Program-made: the position numbers and the translations under genes
Shown: positions 33,019-44,574 of the stretch, in pieces
Layout: each line of letters opens with the position of its first letter
How positions within the stretch are numbered: position 1 is the first letter of the stretch
Assembly: GCA_019671005.1 (NCBI GenBank)
Contig: CM033712.1
Span: forward strand, 75,032,479-75,096,478
DNA length: 64,000 nt
DNA from: Hibiscus mutabilis
Lineage: Eukaryota; Streptophyta; Magnoliopsida; Malvales; Malvaceae
Reading direction: 5' to 3'
Notes under the pieces: generated by a model
What the model saw: only the letters and a program-made list of their open reading frames with translations
Database searches by the model: none
Told to the model about the DNA's origin: nothing

Positions 33019-33548
33019 AACAGTTGCTCATCCGGGAATGCATCACATATCTCTAAATTCGCGTCCTCCTCCCTATTGCGTTCTAAGCGTGATAAGTGAC
33101 CAGCCACTTGATTTTCTGTTCCTTTCCTGTCCTTAATTTCAATGTCAAACTCTTGTAAAAGCAATATCCAATGAATCAAACAAGGTTTAGCATACTTTTT
33201 AGCAAATAGATACTTAATTGTCGAATGGTCCGTATGGATAATTACCTTTGTACCAATCAAATAGGATCAGAACTTGTCAAGTGCGAAAACTACGGCTAGT
33301 AACTCTTTCTCCGTTGTTGTGTAATTCACTTGAGCACTATTAAGTGTTTTACTAGCGTAGTATATCACATGAAAGGTCTTACCTGTGCGTTGGCCTAGGA
33401 CTGCTCGTACCGCGAAATCACTTGCATCACACATAAGCTCAAAAGGTATCGTCCTATCTGGTGGAATGATAATAGGTGTCGAGGCAAGCTTTTCCTTTAT
33501 GGTTTCGAATGCTTGGGCGCAAGAATCATCAAAATTGAAGACTTTATC
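33019..33548 (-). pseudogene. RNase H of Athila-like element
   Basis: The acidic catalytic residues are visible: D in CDASDFAV (about 33430), E in TTTEKELLAVVFALDKF (about 33310) and D in IIHTDHSTIKYLF (about 33240). An in-frame stop follows ALDKF, before SYLIGTKV. The C-terminal end LIHWILLLQEFDIEIKDRKG then runs into the minisatellite. Confidence 0.8.
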
Positions 33549-34484
33549 CTATTCAAGCAAATTGCACAAGGGTTTAGTAATTTTAGAAAAATTATGAATG
33601 AACCTCCTGTAAAAACCTGTATGTTCAAGAAAGCTTCGGATTCCTTTAACTGAACTTGGTGGGGGTAATCTCTCGATCACGTCCACCTTGGCTTTTTCTA
33701 CTTCAATTCTCTTGGACGAAATCTTGTGGCCGAGCACTATTCCTTCATCTACCATAAAATGGAACTTCTCCCAATTAAGGACTAAATCGGTTTCTTCACA
33801 TCTTGCCAACACCTTCTCTAAATTGCCAAGGCAACTGTCGAAGTCATTACCAAAAACAAAAAAAATCATCCATGAAGATCTCAAGGAAGTCTTCGACTAT
33901 GTCTGAAAATAGTACCATCATGCATCTTTGGAAGGTTGCCAGGGTATTACACAATCCGAACGATATCTTTCGAAAAACATAAGTACCATATGGGCATGCG
34001 AAGGTTGTCTTTTCTTGATCTTCTGGTGCTATGGCAATTTGATTGTAACCTGAATAACCATCAAGAAAACAATAAAAGGGTTTACCTACAAGACGGTCAA
34101 GTATTTGATCAATAAAGGGTAATGGGAAGTGATTTTTCCTAGTGGCTTTGTTTAGCTTTCGATAATCCATAGAAACCCTTCAACCGGTCACAGTCTGGTT
34201 GGAATGAGTTTATTGTTTTCATTACTTACCACCGTTATACCTCCCTTTTTCGGTACACATTGTACCAGACTTACTCATGTACTATCAAAGATAGGGTATA
34301 TGATGCCGACGTCAAGCTACTTGATGATTTCTTTTATTACAACCCCTTTCATGGCCTGATTCAGTCTCCTCTGGGCCTCAATCGAAGGTTTGTGATCATC
34401 TTCCAACAAAATCTTGTGCATGCACACTGCTGGGCTAATTCCCTTCAAGTCGACAATTGTCTACCCTATTGCCTTCTTGTGTAG
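33549..34484 (-). pseudogene. Reverse transcriptase of Athila-like element
   Basis: Blocks in order: LKGISPAVCMHKILLEDDHK (about 34450), VPKKGGITVV (about 34250), MDYRKLNKATRKNHFPLPFI (34170), YCFLDGYSGYNQIAIAPED, then FSDIVEDFLEIFMDDF with the catalytic MDD (about 33880). A frameshift directly after MDDF splits the domain; GNLEKVLARCEETDLVLNWE and SFLEHTGFYRRFIHNFSK continue in another frame. Stop codons also interrupt the N-terminal blocks near 34290 and 34185. Confidence 0.85.
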
Positions 34485-35414
34485 CATCAACATTTTGATC
34501 AGCTTCTTTTCCTGCTCAGGTTGTAACTTAGAGGAAATAATTACAGGTAATGTATTATCGGTTCCCAAGTAAGCATATTTTAGTTGCCCTGGCAACTGTT
34601 TCAACTCAAGAATCGGTGGTTGTTCAATGGAGGGCTTTTCGAGTTTACCTTCCTTACCTGAGTAATCCAGTGGTTCAAAGTATGTACCTGGTCGATTGAC
34701 TAACCAATTTTCCTCTTCTTGTTGTTCCTCATCAACCGATTCTTCATACTCCTCAGGTTCCTCTTGATCGGCAATGTAGTTGCTGAGGCAACTAAATTCC
34801 TCGTCGAAGTTAAACTCTGTCGTGGCATGAAGAAGTTGGCATTCTTCTGGATCATCGGCATGCCTTAGTGTTTGGAACACATTTAGTTTAACTTGCTGGT
34901 CATTCACCTTCATTGTGAGTTCTCCCTTTTCAACATTGATCAAGGTTCTCCTTGTTGCTAGGAAGGGTCTCCCGAGAACGATAGTTGCATGTTCATCTGC
35001 TTCACAATCCAAAACAATAAAGTCAGCGGGAAAAATAAATTTATCAACTTTTACCAGTATGTCTTCGATTTTTCCCTCTGGATGCACATAGGATCTGTCG
35101 GCTAGCTGTAGCATAATTGTTGTAGGTCTTGCCTTCTCAATTCCTAGTTTCAGGAAAACTGATTTAGGCATCAAGTTTATGCTTGCTCCAAGGTCACATA
35201 ATGCTTTCCCGACATAGTGGTTTCCGATGGAACAAGGTATTATGAAACTTTCGGGATCCTTCAACTTGGGTGGCATGCGATTGTGCAACATGGCCATGCA
35301 TCCCTCTGTTGCGGCAACTATTTCAAACTCTTCTAGCCTTGTTCTCTTGGACACAATGTCTTTAAGAAACTTGGCATAGTTCGGCATTTGTTCAATTGCT
35401 TCAACCAATGGCAA
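34461..35414 (-). pseudogene. Protease region of Athila-like element, 317-residue open frame
   Basis: A long intact frame with CDLGASINLMPKSVFLKLGI (active site in the Athila form D-L-G-A) and then ADRSYVHPEGKIEDILVKVD and VLGRPFLATRRTLINVEKG. The C-terminal part is acidic (EEPEEYEESVDEEQQEE) and leads into the RT leader at LQPEQEKKLIKML. It ends at a stop just before RT. Only this part of the polyprotein is still open over a long distance. Confidence 0.8.
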
Positions 35415-35526
35415 GTTGATGTGGACTTGTTTTAGGATATCAAGAAACTTCTTGAATTGATATTCTTGCTTTTTTCACTTCAACCTCTATGTGAATGGTG
35501 GTGGAAGTTAGATATCTTTGATCCTT

Positions 35527-36662
35527 TCATTGGTCTGGAACCTGATTGACGGCATTGTCAACTGGGGTTGTTGTGGCGTGCCTATTGTTGGTTGTCGCGA
35601 CATCCTTATCACTGGTTACCGAGGCATGCTTATCGCTAGTTGCCGCGACAATTCCTGGTTCAACATCTAAGGCTTTGCCACTGAGTTCGTCTTGTTCTTT
35701 TTGTGGAGTTTTGTTTGATGAGCGAGCTTGAGCCTCTTTAAGTTGTTGGCCACTTCTAGTGGTGATCACCTTACATTGCTCATGGCCAGTTCCTCTTGCG
35801 ACCTTAGTATCGCTAGGTAAGCCTCCTTGCGGTCTAGTATTCAGGTTTTGAGCAAATTGTCTGACTTGATTTTCCAATGATTTGATTACCGTCTCTTGGT
35901 TTTGCAATCTCATCTCGGTCCTATTAATAAAAGCATAAGTTCTTTTTATGAAGTTTCTATTCTCAGCCATATAAGATTCAGTTTTCAACATAAAAACATT
36001 GAGAGAGTTTTCCAAAGAACTAAATGTTGTCAATTGTTGCTGCGACAACTGTTGTCGTGGTATATTCTGCTGGAATCCCGATGCTTGTGCATTGTGATTG
36101 TTTTGGTTTAGAGCATTGTTGGGATTACTCCATAAAATATTTGGGTGCTTCTTCCAAGCTGGATTGTATGTATTGGACATCACATTGTTGTTCCGGTTGT
36201 AATTCCTCATATAAAAGCTAGATTCCAGATTCTTCATACATTTAGATGAATCATGGTTACCACCATATAACTCACAAAAGGAATCCATTACCTTGACCTC
36301 CTGTATGTTGTTTGGTTTCTACATGTTCTGGACCATCTTGGTTAGAGTGGCCAATTGTGCCGAAATTGAGTTTGATGATCCTAGTTCATGTATTGTGGCT
36401 TGGCGTCTGACTCCTCCTCTTCTAGCAGATGAGAATTGATAATCATTCTTGGCAAGCCTGTTTAGAATTTGCATTGCTTCCTCCGGCGACTTATATAGGA
36501 GTATGTCATTTTCCGAGGCATCTAACATCATCCTTGTTGGTGTATTCACAGCGTTGTAAAACATTGTTACTTGTGTCCACACTGTGAATCCGTATAGAAG
36601 TTCTCTATATCGCTCCCAAGCCTCGTACATGGATTCATCATCTGTCTGCCGAAAGTTATTTT
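35527..36662 (-). pseudogene. Gag of Athila-like element, N-terminus lost
   Basis: The conserved gag segment FRQTDDESMYEAWERYRELL lies at about 36655-36590, followed by NAVNTPTRMMLDASEND. A stop separates this from the zinc-finger-like CELYGGNHDSSKC at about 36270, in which the second cysteine of the usual CxxC pair is a tyrosine. A Gln/Asn-rich part and a coiled segment follow. Open frame upstream of 36662 reads antisense through a terpene synthase exon and is not gag. Confidence 0.8.
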
Positions 36663-37274
36663 GCGAAGGCCAAATGGTACATGAAAACCATGTACTTACT
36701 ATGGAAGAGTATATGAAGGTCGCAATTATATCTGCGGCCATTAGTATATTAAGTGTCGCATCTCTTGTTGGAATGAAAGATGTGCTGTCACCTGAAATTT
36801 TTAATTCGGCATCTAACGACCTTAAACTCATTGTTGCTTGTTCCATTCATGGCCGCCTCTTCGACGATATGTTATACTCAAGGTACCTTTTTAAAAATAA
36901 TAATAATTTGTAAGACTATTTTCAATTAACTTTTATATATGTAGTTTCAACAAGAGAGAGGATATATTGTGCGTCGGCTGTTGAATGTTACATGCGAGAA
37001 CACGGAGCTTCAGAAGAAGTATGCAGTGAATTGAAGAAGCAAATAGAAAGATATAAACTATGAGATGGTATTTAGTGAAACATCTAAGGTTGTTCCAATG
37101 TCAGTTCTTACACGAGTTCTCAATTTTACAAGGGACACCGAGTTCATGTATAAAGCTGGAGATGAATACACACATCTTAAAAAAAACTACAAAAGATGGG
37201 ATCAACTCTTTGCTCATCGATCCCATTTCAGTCTGTTTCAAAACATTAATAGTCCATCTGATCAGGTAACTTAA
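36663..37274 (+). pseudogene. Terpene synthase fragment A (last two exons)
   Basis: The penultimate exon (36663-36882) encodes ENHVLTMEEYMKVAIISAAI, then SLVGMKDVLSPEIF and GRLFDDMLYS. A 62-bp intron (36883-36944, GT-AG) leads to the last exon: FQQERGY, a shift, then SAVECYMREHGASEEVCSEL, another shift, then VVPMSVLTRVLNFTRDTEFM. A third shift gives KDGINSLLIDPISV, the normal C-terminus. The metal-binding NSE/DTE motif is damaged (DDMLYSRFQ, where family members have S and E). The wording fits the TPS-a (sesquiterpene) subfamily. All earlier exons are gone: the Athila gag abuts the exon. Confidence 0.85.
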
Positions 37275-38023
37275 TCTGTGATTGTATTGCTTTTGGTGTC
37301 CAATCATATTTAAAATATTATTCGATCTCGACACCTTAATAATTTGTAATACATGTTTGTGTTGTTTTTGCGTGTCATGATACGTTTAAGATTTTTTAGA
37401 AGAGCAGAGCCTAGGAACTTGTTCCGTGCTTATGGTGTACCTCTAATGTTTGGATTTTGGTTACTTTTTGTTTTTTTGTTGCCCATTCGATTTCTAGAGC
37501 TTTACTCTGATTAATTCGAACCAACTTGCGTTGTACATTTAGTTTTAATAGATAAATCTTCCAATGAAAATTTTCTGCATTCACCAAGACGCAAATTCAA
37601 AATTTACTTAAGCGGTATTAACTGCTTACCACTTGAACCAACCCGTTTGTTGATATTTGGGTACTTTGTACCTTTTTATTGCCCACATCACATGCACATG
37701 CTTTTTTATTGCACACATTTAGGCTGGCCCAAAAATGTGTTGTTTTTCTGTCCACGCCAGACCCATATTAAAAATTGAGATGCTTTTCTGTCCGCCCGAC
37801 CCGCCCATAATATTCATTTTTATTTAACTCTCTAAAAATCTGGTAAACAAAATAGATACATAAAGCGTGAAAGTAGTAAGCGAACTAGACAATTGATTTG
37901 ATTAATTATAATTACTAATTTTAGTTAAAGACAAAAAATTATCTTTAGGAAAATAATCAATTTACAACAAATATAATATAATATAAATGCCGAGCCGGGA
38001 CCTAACTGAAATTCTTACTCAAA
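37275..38023. other. Intergenic, no gene seen
   Basis: AT-rich DNA downstream of terpene synthase fragment A. A stretch near 37720-37810 (TGGCCC...CGCCCGACCCGCCC) resembles text common in plant hAT-like non-autonomous elements, but I cannot define ends. Confidence 0.5.
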
Positions 38024-38180
38024 CACTAAAAAAATAAGTTTTTAGAGATTTTTTGTCCTATAACGGCGTTTTAAGTGCCGCTAAAAACCTTCATGGCGCT
38101 AGCAAAAGCGCCACTAAATCAATTGCTACAACAGTTAGCGAAGTTTGTGAACAAACAAAGCCACAAAAGATGATGACATA
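38024..38180 (+). mobile_element. CACTA-like terminal fragment
   Basis: Starts CACTAAAAAAATAAG and is followed by subterminal phrases CTATAACGGCGTTTTAAGTG and GGCGCTAGCAAAAGCGCCACTA. GCGGCGTTTTTGAACGCCGCTA-like subterminal repeats are known from plant CACTA elements. The other end and target duplication are not seen. Confidence 0.45.
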
Positions 38181-39207
38181 TAGCGGAGTCAAAATTTAGG
38201 TTGAGTCAAAACATAAATGTTTGAAAGTGGGGGAACAATTGGCTCTCCCACAGCCCACGTGTTAGAAAAATGGCGTTAGTAATCCAAGAAAAATAATAAA
38301 TAGTAAAATAAAACGCTGAATTTATTATTAGATCGGATAGAACAAAATAACTACAAATAAAGTTGAAGCTGAAAAATAGAATAATCGAATAAAACCATGC
38401 ATTCTAATCATCTTTTCCGCTACGGCTAAACTTGAATCTATTTGTACGACTTCTCCCACATGATCCACTAAATACCAACACCCAACTTCTCCCATATTTC
38501 CTTTGCTCCAAGTAATAACAAATTACCAAGGAAATTAAAAATAATAGAATCGACTAAAAGAAACGAATAAATAAATCGTAATTCGATTGAGTAGAAACAA
38601 GTTGAGGCTTGTAAGAACATAGTTTCCTTAAAACAGATTTTCGGTCACTCCTATGATGCTTGAGATACATTGGTCGTCTATCTCCCAAGATACAATAACT
38701 ATATGATCAACTATAGTAGCACATCTGCAAAGATCACGAACTGTAACCTTGCCTTCCTCTATCACCGAAAACTCTTCGGGAAATCACAGAATAAAAGAAG
38801 TAAAAAATCTCTATGTTTTTGCAGTTGTAAAACCTAGTAGGTTTGCATGCTATTTATGGGGTAGGAGTTTCATTAGAAATAGAACTCTAGAATTATCTGA
38901 ATTTTATTTAAAATAAAATTCATTAATTAAATAGAATTATCACAATAATATATGAATTAAAAGATAATATCTTATCATATGTTTATCTTTTTAATTCCAA
39001 AATATTCAAAAAAATAATATCCAAATTTAAGGATAATCTCTTATTATTTATCCTTTTATTTGAGATATTAAAAATACTACATTTAAAAAAATTATCTCGT
39101 GATGGGTTAAAATCCCCGCAAGCTCACAAAAGATTCGATCGGTCTGAACATTTACGTTATCTATATCATATTAGCTTAAGTTATTTAATAACCACAAAGT
39201 AGAATCT
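38181..39207. other. Unassigned AT-rich DNA
   Basis: About 1 kb without an open frame or recognisable protein. The 38640-38860 part is somewhat richer in G and C and could be a worn retroelement or gene piece, but I cannot name it. Confidence 0.5.
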
Positions 39208-39420
39208 CATATAATTTGAGTAAGAGAGGACGCAATGCGTCCACCGTTGAATACTATACGAGAGAGCATGGAGTTTAATGAGATGTCTATCTTTGCTGTA
39301 ATGCTAGTTTTTATACTAATTCTCAATCTTACAAGGAGTAATGATTTCGTGTACAAGACCAGAGATAACTACAAACATGATTAAAATAACACAAATGATG
39401 GAAAAATTATATCATGAGTT
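39208..39420 (+). pseudogene. Terpene synthase fragment B (last exon)
   Basis: The translation RGRNASTVEYYTREHGV (39215-39270) followed by stops matches the SAVECYMREHG part of fragment A. After a deletion, ILNLTRSNDFVYKTRDNYKH (39325-39385) matches its VLNFTRDTEFMYKAGDEYTH. Both parts are in the same order and strand as fragment A, 2.3 kb upstream. Heavily worn; clearly non-functional. Confidence 0.7.
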
Positions 39421-39478
39421 ATTCCTATGACGTTATTAATGAAATCAACTAATTAAATGTATTTTTTTATTAATTTTT

Positions 39479-39773
39479 GGCTTAATGTCAGAACAAGTGC
39501 CCAAACTGTTATGTTTTTCTCTTTTAAGTGCCTAAATTATTTTTTGCCCCTTTTAGGTGTCCAAACTATCATGTTTTTTCCTTTTAGGTGCTTAAACTAT
39601 TTTTGCCCCTTTTAGGTGCCCCAACTATCATTTTGGCCCCATTTAAGGTCAAACCGAGGTACTTACTTTGACCAAAAAATAATAGTTTGGGCACCTAAAA
39701 GAGACAAAAAAATAATTTAGACACTTAAAATGGGAAAACGGAATAGTTTGGGCACTTATCTTGGTATTAAGCC
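39479..39773. mobile_element. MULE-type MITE, 295 bp, TSD TTAATTTTT
   Basis: Ends GGCTTAATGTCAGAAC and, on the other strand, GGCTTAATACCAAGAT, continuing with AAGTGCCCAAACT on both sides. The interior is a series of inverted GTGCCCAAACTAT and GGTGCC phrases. Perfect 9-bp duplications TTAATTTTT lie at 39470-39478 and 39774-39782. A 9-bp duplication is the mark of Mutator-like elements. Confidence 0.85.
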
Positions 39774-39782
39774 TTAATTTTT

Positions 39783-40401
39783 ACCATGTAATCTTTTTAC
39801 TAAGTGAATCTTCACTCATATTTACTGTAAATCAAAATTTAAAATAGTTTTTACTAGTTGAAGATTCACCTGGTAAAAAGATGACATGAAAAAATTAATG
39901 AAATGAATGCATTTGATTGGTTGGTCTCATAAATAACGTGACGAGAAGAACCCATGATATAATTTCTCCAAATGATGGGATCTCTTTATCGCTAACCGAC
40001 CCAATCTCTATCTCCACATGAGACAATTAAAAAAACAAATCCATTTTGTGATCATGTTTGCCCCATCTAAGAAGAGACAAAAACATTAATCTCACATTGA
40101 AAAATAAAAAGATAAGAAAACGTTGTACATTTTATCAAACATGTCTTTTAAAAAAAGATGATGACATGTTACTTTTATGTGTATGTAATGCATACAAAAG
40201 AGATATTTAATGGTTAAGCTTAGACAACGTAACTATACATCCTCTTTGTCCAGGCTCGACACAAAATATGAGATTCTTTGTCTACCTATAGTCTTAGTCT
40301 AATTAAAATCCATACAAAATATGGTTTTTAAAGACACGTGACATCAATTAATTTTTGGAAGGTAACACGTTTGTAAAATTTTAGTGACGTTAAAATTTTA
40401 A
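39783..40401. other. Intergenic, no gene seen
   Basis: AT-rich sequence without coding signal. Short phrases CTCACATTGAAAAATAAAAAG and similar are not informative. Confidence 0.5.
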
Positions 40402-40800
40402 AAGGTTAACTATTGGAATGATCACTTATGTTTTTTCCTAGTACAATTTTGGTCATCGATTTTCAAATTCGACCAATAAGGTCACTTATGTTTTCGATCT
40501 GTAAATTTTTGGTCACTCGAACGCTAATTTCTGTTAAATGCAGTTAAATGGGTGACGTGGCTGTGAAGAGAAATTTATATAATTACGCATTTGGTCCTTG
40601 TTAGTTACATATTATATTAATTTGATCTTAATTTTAATTTAATTAATAAATTAATCACTCAAACGTGTCACGTAATTGGATGAGAAAAATAAAACAAAAA
40701 ACTATTTTGCCTTGGCTAGTAATTGAACTTAGGTTCCCCTAGGTGTAAGTGGCATGAGTTTGCCACTAAACCAACTAGCCATTTATGATATAAAGTAAAA
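40402..40800 (-). repeat. Dispersed repeat with tRNA-like head
   Basis: The minus strand near 40785-40715 reads TTGGTTTAGTGGCAAACTC and, about 40 bases on, CTAAGTTCAATTACTAGCC, an A-box/B-box-like layout. Adjacent text such as GGTGACGTGGCTG and CATTTGGTCCTTGTTAGTTA matches the inverse of text at 61200-61290. It is probably a tRNA-derived SINE or its relative. The 40716-40910 open frame is a shadow of it. Confidence 0.45.
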
Positions 40801-42305
40801 AAATACAATATATGTTTTAGTTTGTTGTTAATGCAAGGAAAATGAAATAAATATGGATTAAGGGGACTCGAACATGACATACTTAAGACGCATAAAAACA
40901 TTAAAACCACTGTAGAAATATAATATTTAAAATTAGTTAATTCATGATTTAAAATAAAAAATTTAAAATTATATTAAAAGTACATTTAACGAATTCAAAC
41001 TCACGAATAAATTTGGTTTCATTAAATGAATTTTTAATATAATTTTAATTTTTTATTTAATTAAATTAAATTTTGTTAAAAATAAAAAATAATAATTAAA
41101 TAAAGTTAATATCATAAAATAATAAATAAATAAGATTAACAATAAAATTAAAATTCACTCAAATATAATTTTTATTTTTAATATAATTATATATATAAAA
41201 TGTTGTCAACTTTAATTTAATTATTATATTTCTACTGTAGTATCCACTAATTTTTAGTCCACGATTCTGGACTTCATTATCATTCTTATCCGTGGAGGTT
41301 CAAATTCAATGTGTTCCAGCTTGTGGTCATACTAAAACCCACATGCTTAACCATATTTATGCACTAAATTATTTGTCCATGATTATGGACTTTATTATCA
41401 TTCTTATCCGTGGAGGTTCAAAGATTTAATCGATCTTATATTATTTATTGCAATATGGCCTTCAATATTAGAATAATTAAACTCTTGTTGACCTAATGTG
41501 TGCGTGATATATTATTCAAAAAATGGTTACGAACTTTCAAAAGTTACATAATAGATACTAAATTTTAGTTTTTATTACAAAATTATTAATGAGCCGTTTA
41601 CTGTCATTAATTGGGTGACATGACAGTTACAGAAATTTATATAATTTCACATTTAACACTACTCATGTTCAACCAATTTAATCCTTATTAAAAAATACAC
41701 TAAAAATGACAGTTTTAGTTCTCACTATTTAGACATTCTTTCAATTTGATCCTATTTTTAATTAGAAATAATTTAATAAAATTATTCCTTCAACCAGATT
41801 GTAAAACTGACCGAAATATAATGTAATAATTTAATAAAATTTTCCTTCGATATTAAGGGACACCATTTTTTAAAATGATGAAAATATTTTTTTAGTTTAA
41901 TGACCGAAATATAATTTAATAATAATGAAATGAGTGTGGGTATACTTTACCATTTTATCTTATGAGGGTAGAGTTTGGAAAGTGATTCATCCATATTGAT
42001 ATCTACCTCTTTGCAGACTTTGTTATGAAATAGAATGAAGGTTTCAAAAGCAACGTGCTTGATAATCAAGTTTTACTTCACAAATTCTCTATTCATCTAT
42101 TTATTTTTTTTAAAGATGAATATTAAAAAGTACATGTAAAATTTGATCAAATGTTTGATGATGAACTTTCATTTTATGTAATTATATACAAATATTAATC
42201 TTGATTTAATTATATACAAAATTTTTATTTTAATTCTTATGTAAAATTTTAAAAACTAAATCAACAATTTATTTTCATATTAAATAAATATAATTATTTG
42301 TGTAT
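40801..42305. repeat. AT-rich DNA with a small direct duplication
   Basis: TTATCATTCTTATCCGTGGAGGTTCAAA occurs twice, at about 41277 and 41395, each preceded by GTCCAYGATTNTGGACTT. The rest is AT-rich. The phrase TAATGACCGAAATATAATTTA near 41900 also occurs near 15605, followed in both places by GAAATGAGTGTGGGTATA. No gene is seen. Confidence 0.5.
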
Positions 42306-42970
42306 ATAATTGTCACACCCTGAAGACCGGTCTAGTCGGAATTAAGTTCCGATGATCAGAAATTTTGTATCGGTTATGCATGTATGGTGTAATTGCTAAA
42401 TCCTTGTACCCAATTTTGAAGTAATGGAAGTTATTTGAGCTTAATTAAAGTTGTTGGGTCTTTTTGTAAGGAATGGAAGTTAGGGGTTTCGTTGGAGATG
42501 CTGAAAATGTTGAATTTAAGCTAGGCATATCGGTACAGTAAGACATGTATCTATACGGCCAAACTGTTTTAACTAACTTACCCAATTCAGTCTAGCCGTA
42601 TCGATACGGCCATAAGGTGTATCAATACGAGTGCCTGTCCAAAATCGATTTTGTGACCCAATTGAAAAGATTGGAAATTGGGGATGACTCACATCCTTGC
42701 TTACCACCCCTGCACGTGAAAATTGGTCAGAATAGGATGACAATTAGTCGTCAAATTGTTGATAATTGGAAGAAGGATGAGAAAAGTATTAATTAATGGC
42801 TTAAGTAAACCCTTACCCAAGGGAAACCTTTCCATTGGCTATGAGTGAGGTGGGAAAATGATTAGGGGATTTAGATTGTTTTAAAATGGATAAGAAAAGC
42901 CTTGATCTTAGTTTTTGAATCTCTCGAAACTAAAACTCAACCTTTGAGTGAAAGACCAAGCACACACCTC

Positions 42971-43320
42971 CATTGTCATCTTCAAGCTTAAGCTCAAACA
43001 AACACCTCGATCCAATCCTTGGCCTTTGTGTGATTTCAATACACCATTTGAAAGCTTGGTAAGTAAAACCCCTATATCAATTTGATGATTCCATCAATCT
43101 TTAGGGTTTAATTTCAAGATTTAAGTCTTGAAGGTTCAAGTTGAGCCCATTGTCATCTTCAAGCTTAAGCTCAATCCAATCATTGGCCTTTGTGTGATCT
43201 CAATACACCATTTGAAAGCTTGTAGCTTGGTAAGTAAAACCCCTATGTCAATTTGATGATTCCATCAATCTTTAGGGTTTAATTTCAAGATTTAAGTCTT
43301 GAAGGTTCAACTTGAGCCCA
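42971..43320. repeat. 177-bp tandem duplication inside the solo LTR
   Basis: The phrase CATTGTCATCTTCAAGCTTA starts both copies (42971 and 43148). The copies are nearly identical apart from a short deletion early in the second and a small insertion (GCTTGTAGCTTGG) later. The likeness suggests that the duplication is young compared with the rest of the window. Confidence 0.85.
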
Positions 43321-44574
43321 GGTGTTAGAGAGCCAATTTCTTTGTTTTAATGTTGTCTACAAGCTTGGGTAAGCTTGAAAACGTTTGTGAATCATTAGTT
43401 TCGATTCTAATGCAATCCTCTAATTTTGAACTAGCTCAAGTGGTGGAAGACAAGTCATCTTCACCATCGACTATTCCGAGCTCTTTCGAGGGCAAGGGGA
43501 TTGTAATCCGGGAACCTTGAAGCCTCATATTGCTAGGTGACTATAGTTGTGTCATTGGATTGGCTAGGTTCCATCACGGTCACATTTGTTTATACTTAAA
43601 GTTGCATTTTGTCAAGAGCTCAAGTAGAGCAATCATGTGTGGATTCAAGTGGTAAGACCATCGTATTGCTTCAATACATTTTAAGCTTATATGTGATATT
43701 TGAAATATGCTATATGTGGAACTTGATATGAACATGTTATGATATTCTTTTTGGAGCCAAGACTCAATTTGCACTCTGATACGATATGATCTAAGGGCTC
43801 AAATGTGAGTTTTAAGATGATATGAGTAACCTTGGACACTTGTGGACTTTGGATACAATTGGCATGCCATAGGATTGTGTAAGGGACTCCAGAGCTACGG
43901 CTCAAGGCTACAGCCTATCTTTGATATGGTTTGGTGTAAAGGGGAATCCACATATCCATAGCTTGCTATGTCCAAGGCAAATGATGAACATATGTCTTAC
44001 GTTTGATATTTGAGATTATGTTATACGTTAATTTTGAGCATGATTTATAGGTGTTAAATGATGTATACATACCATTCAAGTATGCCTACATGTCATTCAT
44101 GCCATTGATGAATTTACGTTAAATTTATTATAGCTACCTCACTAGGCTATGTAAGCCTAACATTCGTGTGTCTCATGCATTTCAGGGCCTTGAGGAAATC
44201 CAAGCTACGATCGTGTTGTTGAAGTTACAAGTCACTCTCATCGATCTCATGTATGCCTACTTTATGCTTTAAACTCCCAGTAAGGTGGCATAGGGCTTAG
44301 ACATGTTAAACTTGTCCATTTTGTTATGTGTGTAATGCCTATGGTTTTTAATTGCCTTAGAAGGCCTAAATGGTATGTTATTTGGGGTTGAAAATGGCTT
44401 AAAATGCATGTTTGGCTTAAAAGGCTGAAAATCAAGTGAATGGATTTGTTTGGTCGTAAAATTTGACACACTAGTAGATTAAGTAGTTATAAACTTGTTG
44501 GTAAAATTTGGTAAGGTTTGGACATCGTTTGATAGGTTAATTCGAATAAAAACTAGCTAAAATCTGTCATTACA

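Larger units (their letters stand above)
27977..36662 (-). mobile_element. Athila-like Ty3 retrotransposon, 5'-truncated
   Basis: A minus-strand element containing, from right to left, gag, protease, RT, RNase H, integrase, an extra 3' ORF, a polypurine region and a 3' LTR. The protease (CDLGASINLMP), RT (DYRKLNKATRKNHFPLPF) and integrase (GNISRRHEM) blocks have the wording of the Athila lineage. It inserted in the Tat-like element at 27976/27977. The 5' LTR and the start of gag are missing: at 36662 it joins a terpene synthase exon directly. Frame breaks occur in RT and gag, so it is not autonomous. Confidence 0.8.

Noticed and set aside
32770..33136. Alanine-rich plus-strand frames of 109 and 115 residues
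   Set aside because: Shadows of the 24-bp minisatellite on the minus-strand polyprotein.
36663..36846. Extra N-terminal gag residues in the 175-residue minus frame
   Set aside because: This part is the antisense of a terpene synthase exon; gag homology starts at about 36662.
38181..39207. Possible worn retroelement or viral insertion
   Set aside because: No recognisable protein motif in any frame; left unassigned.
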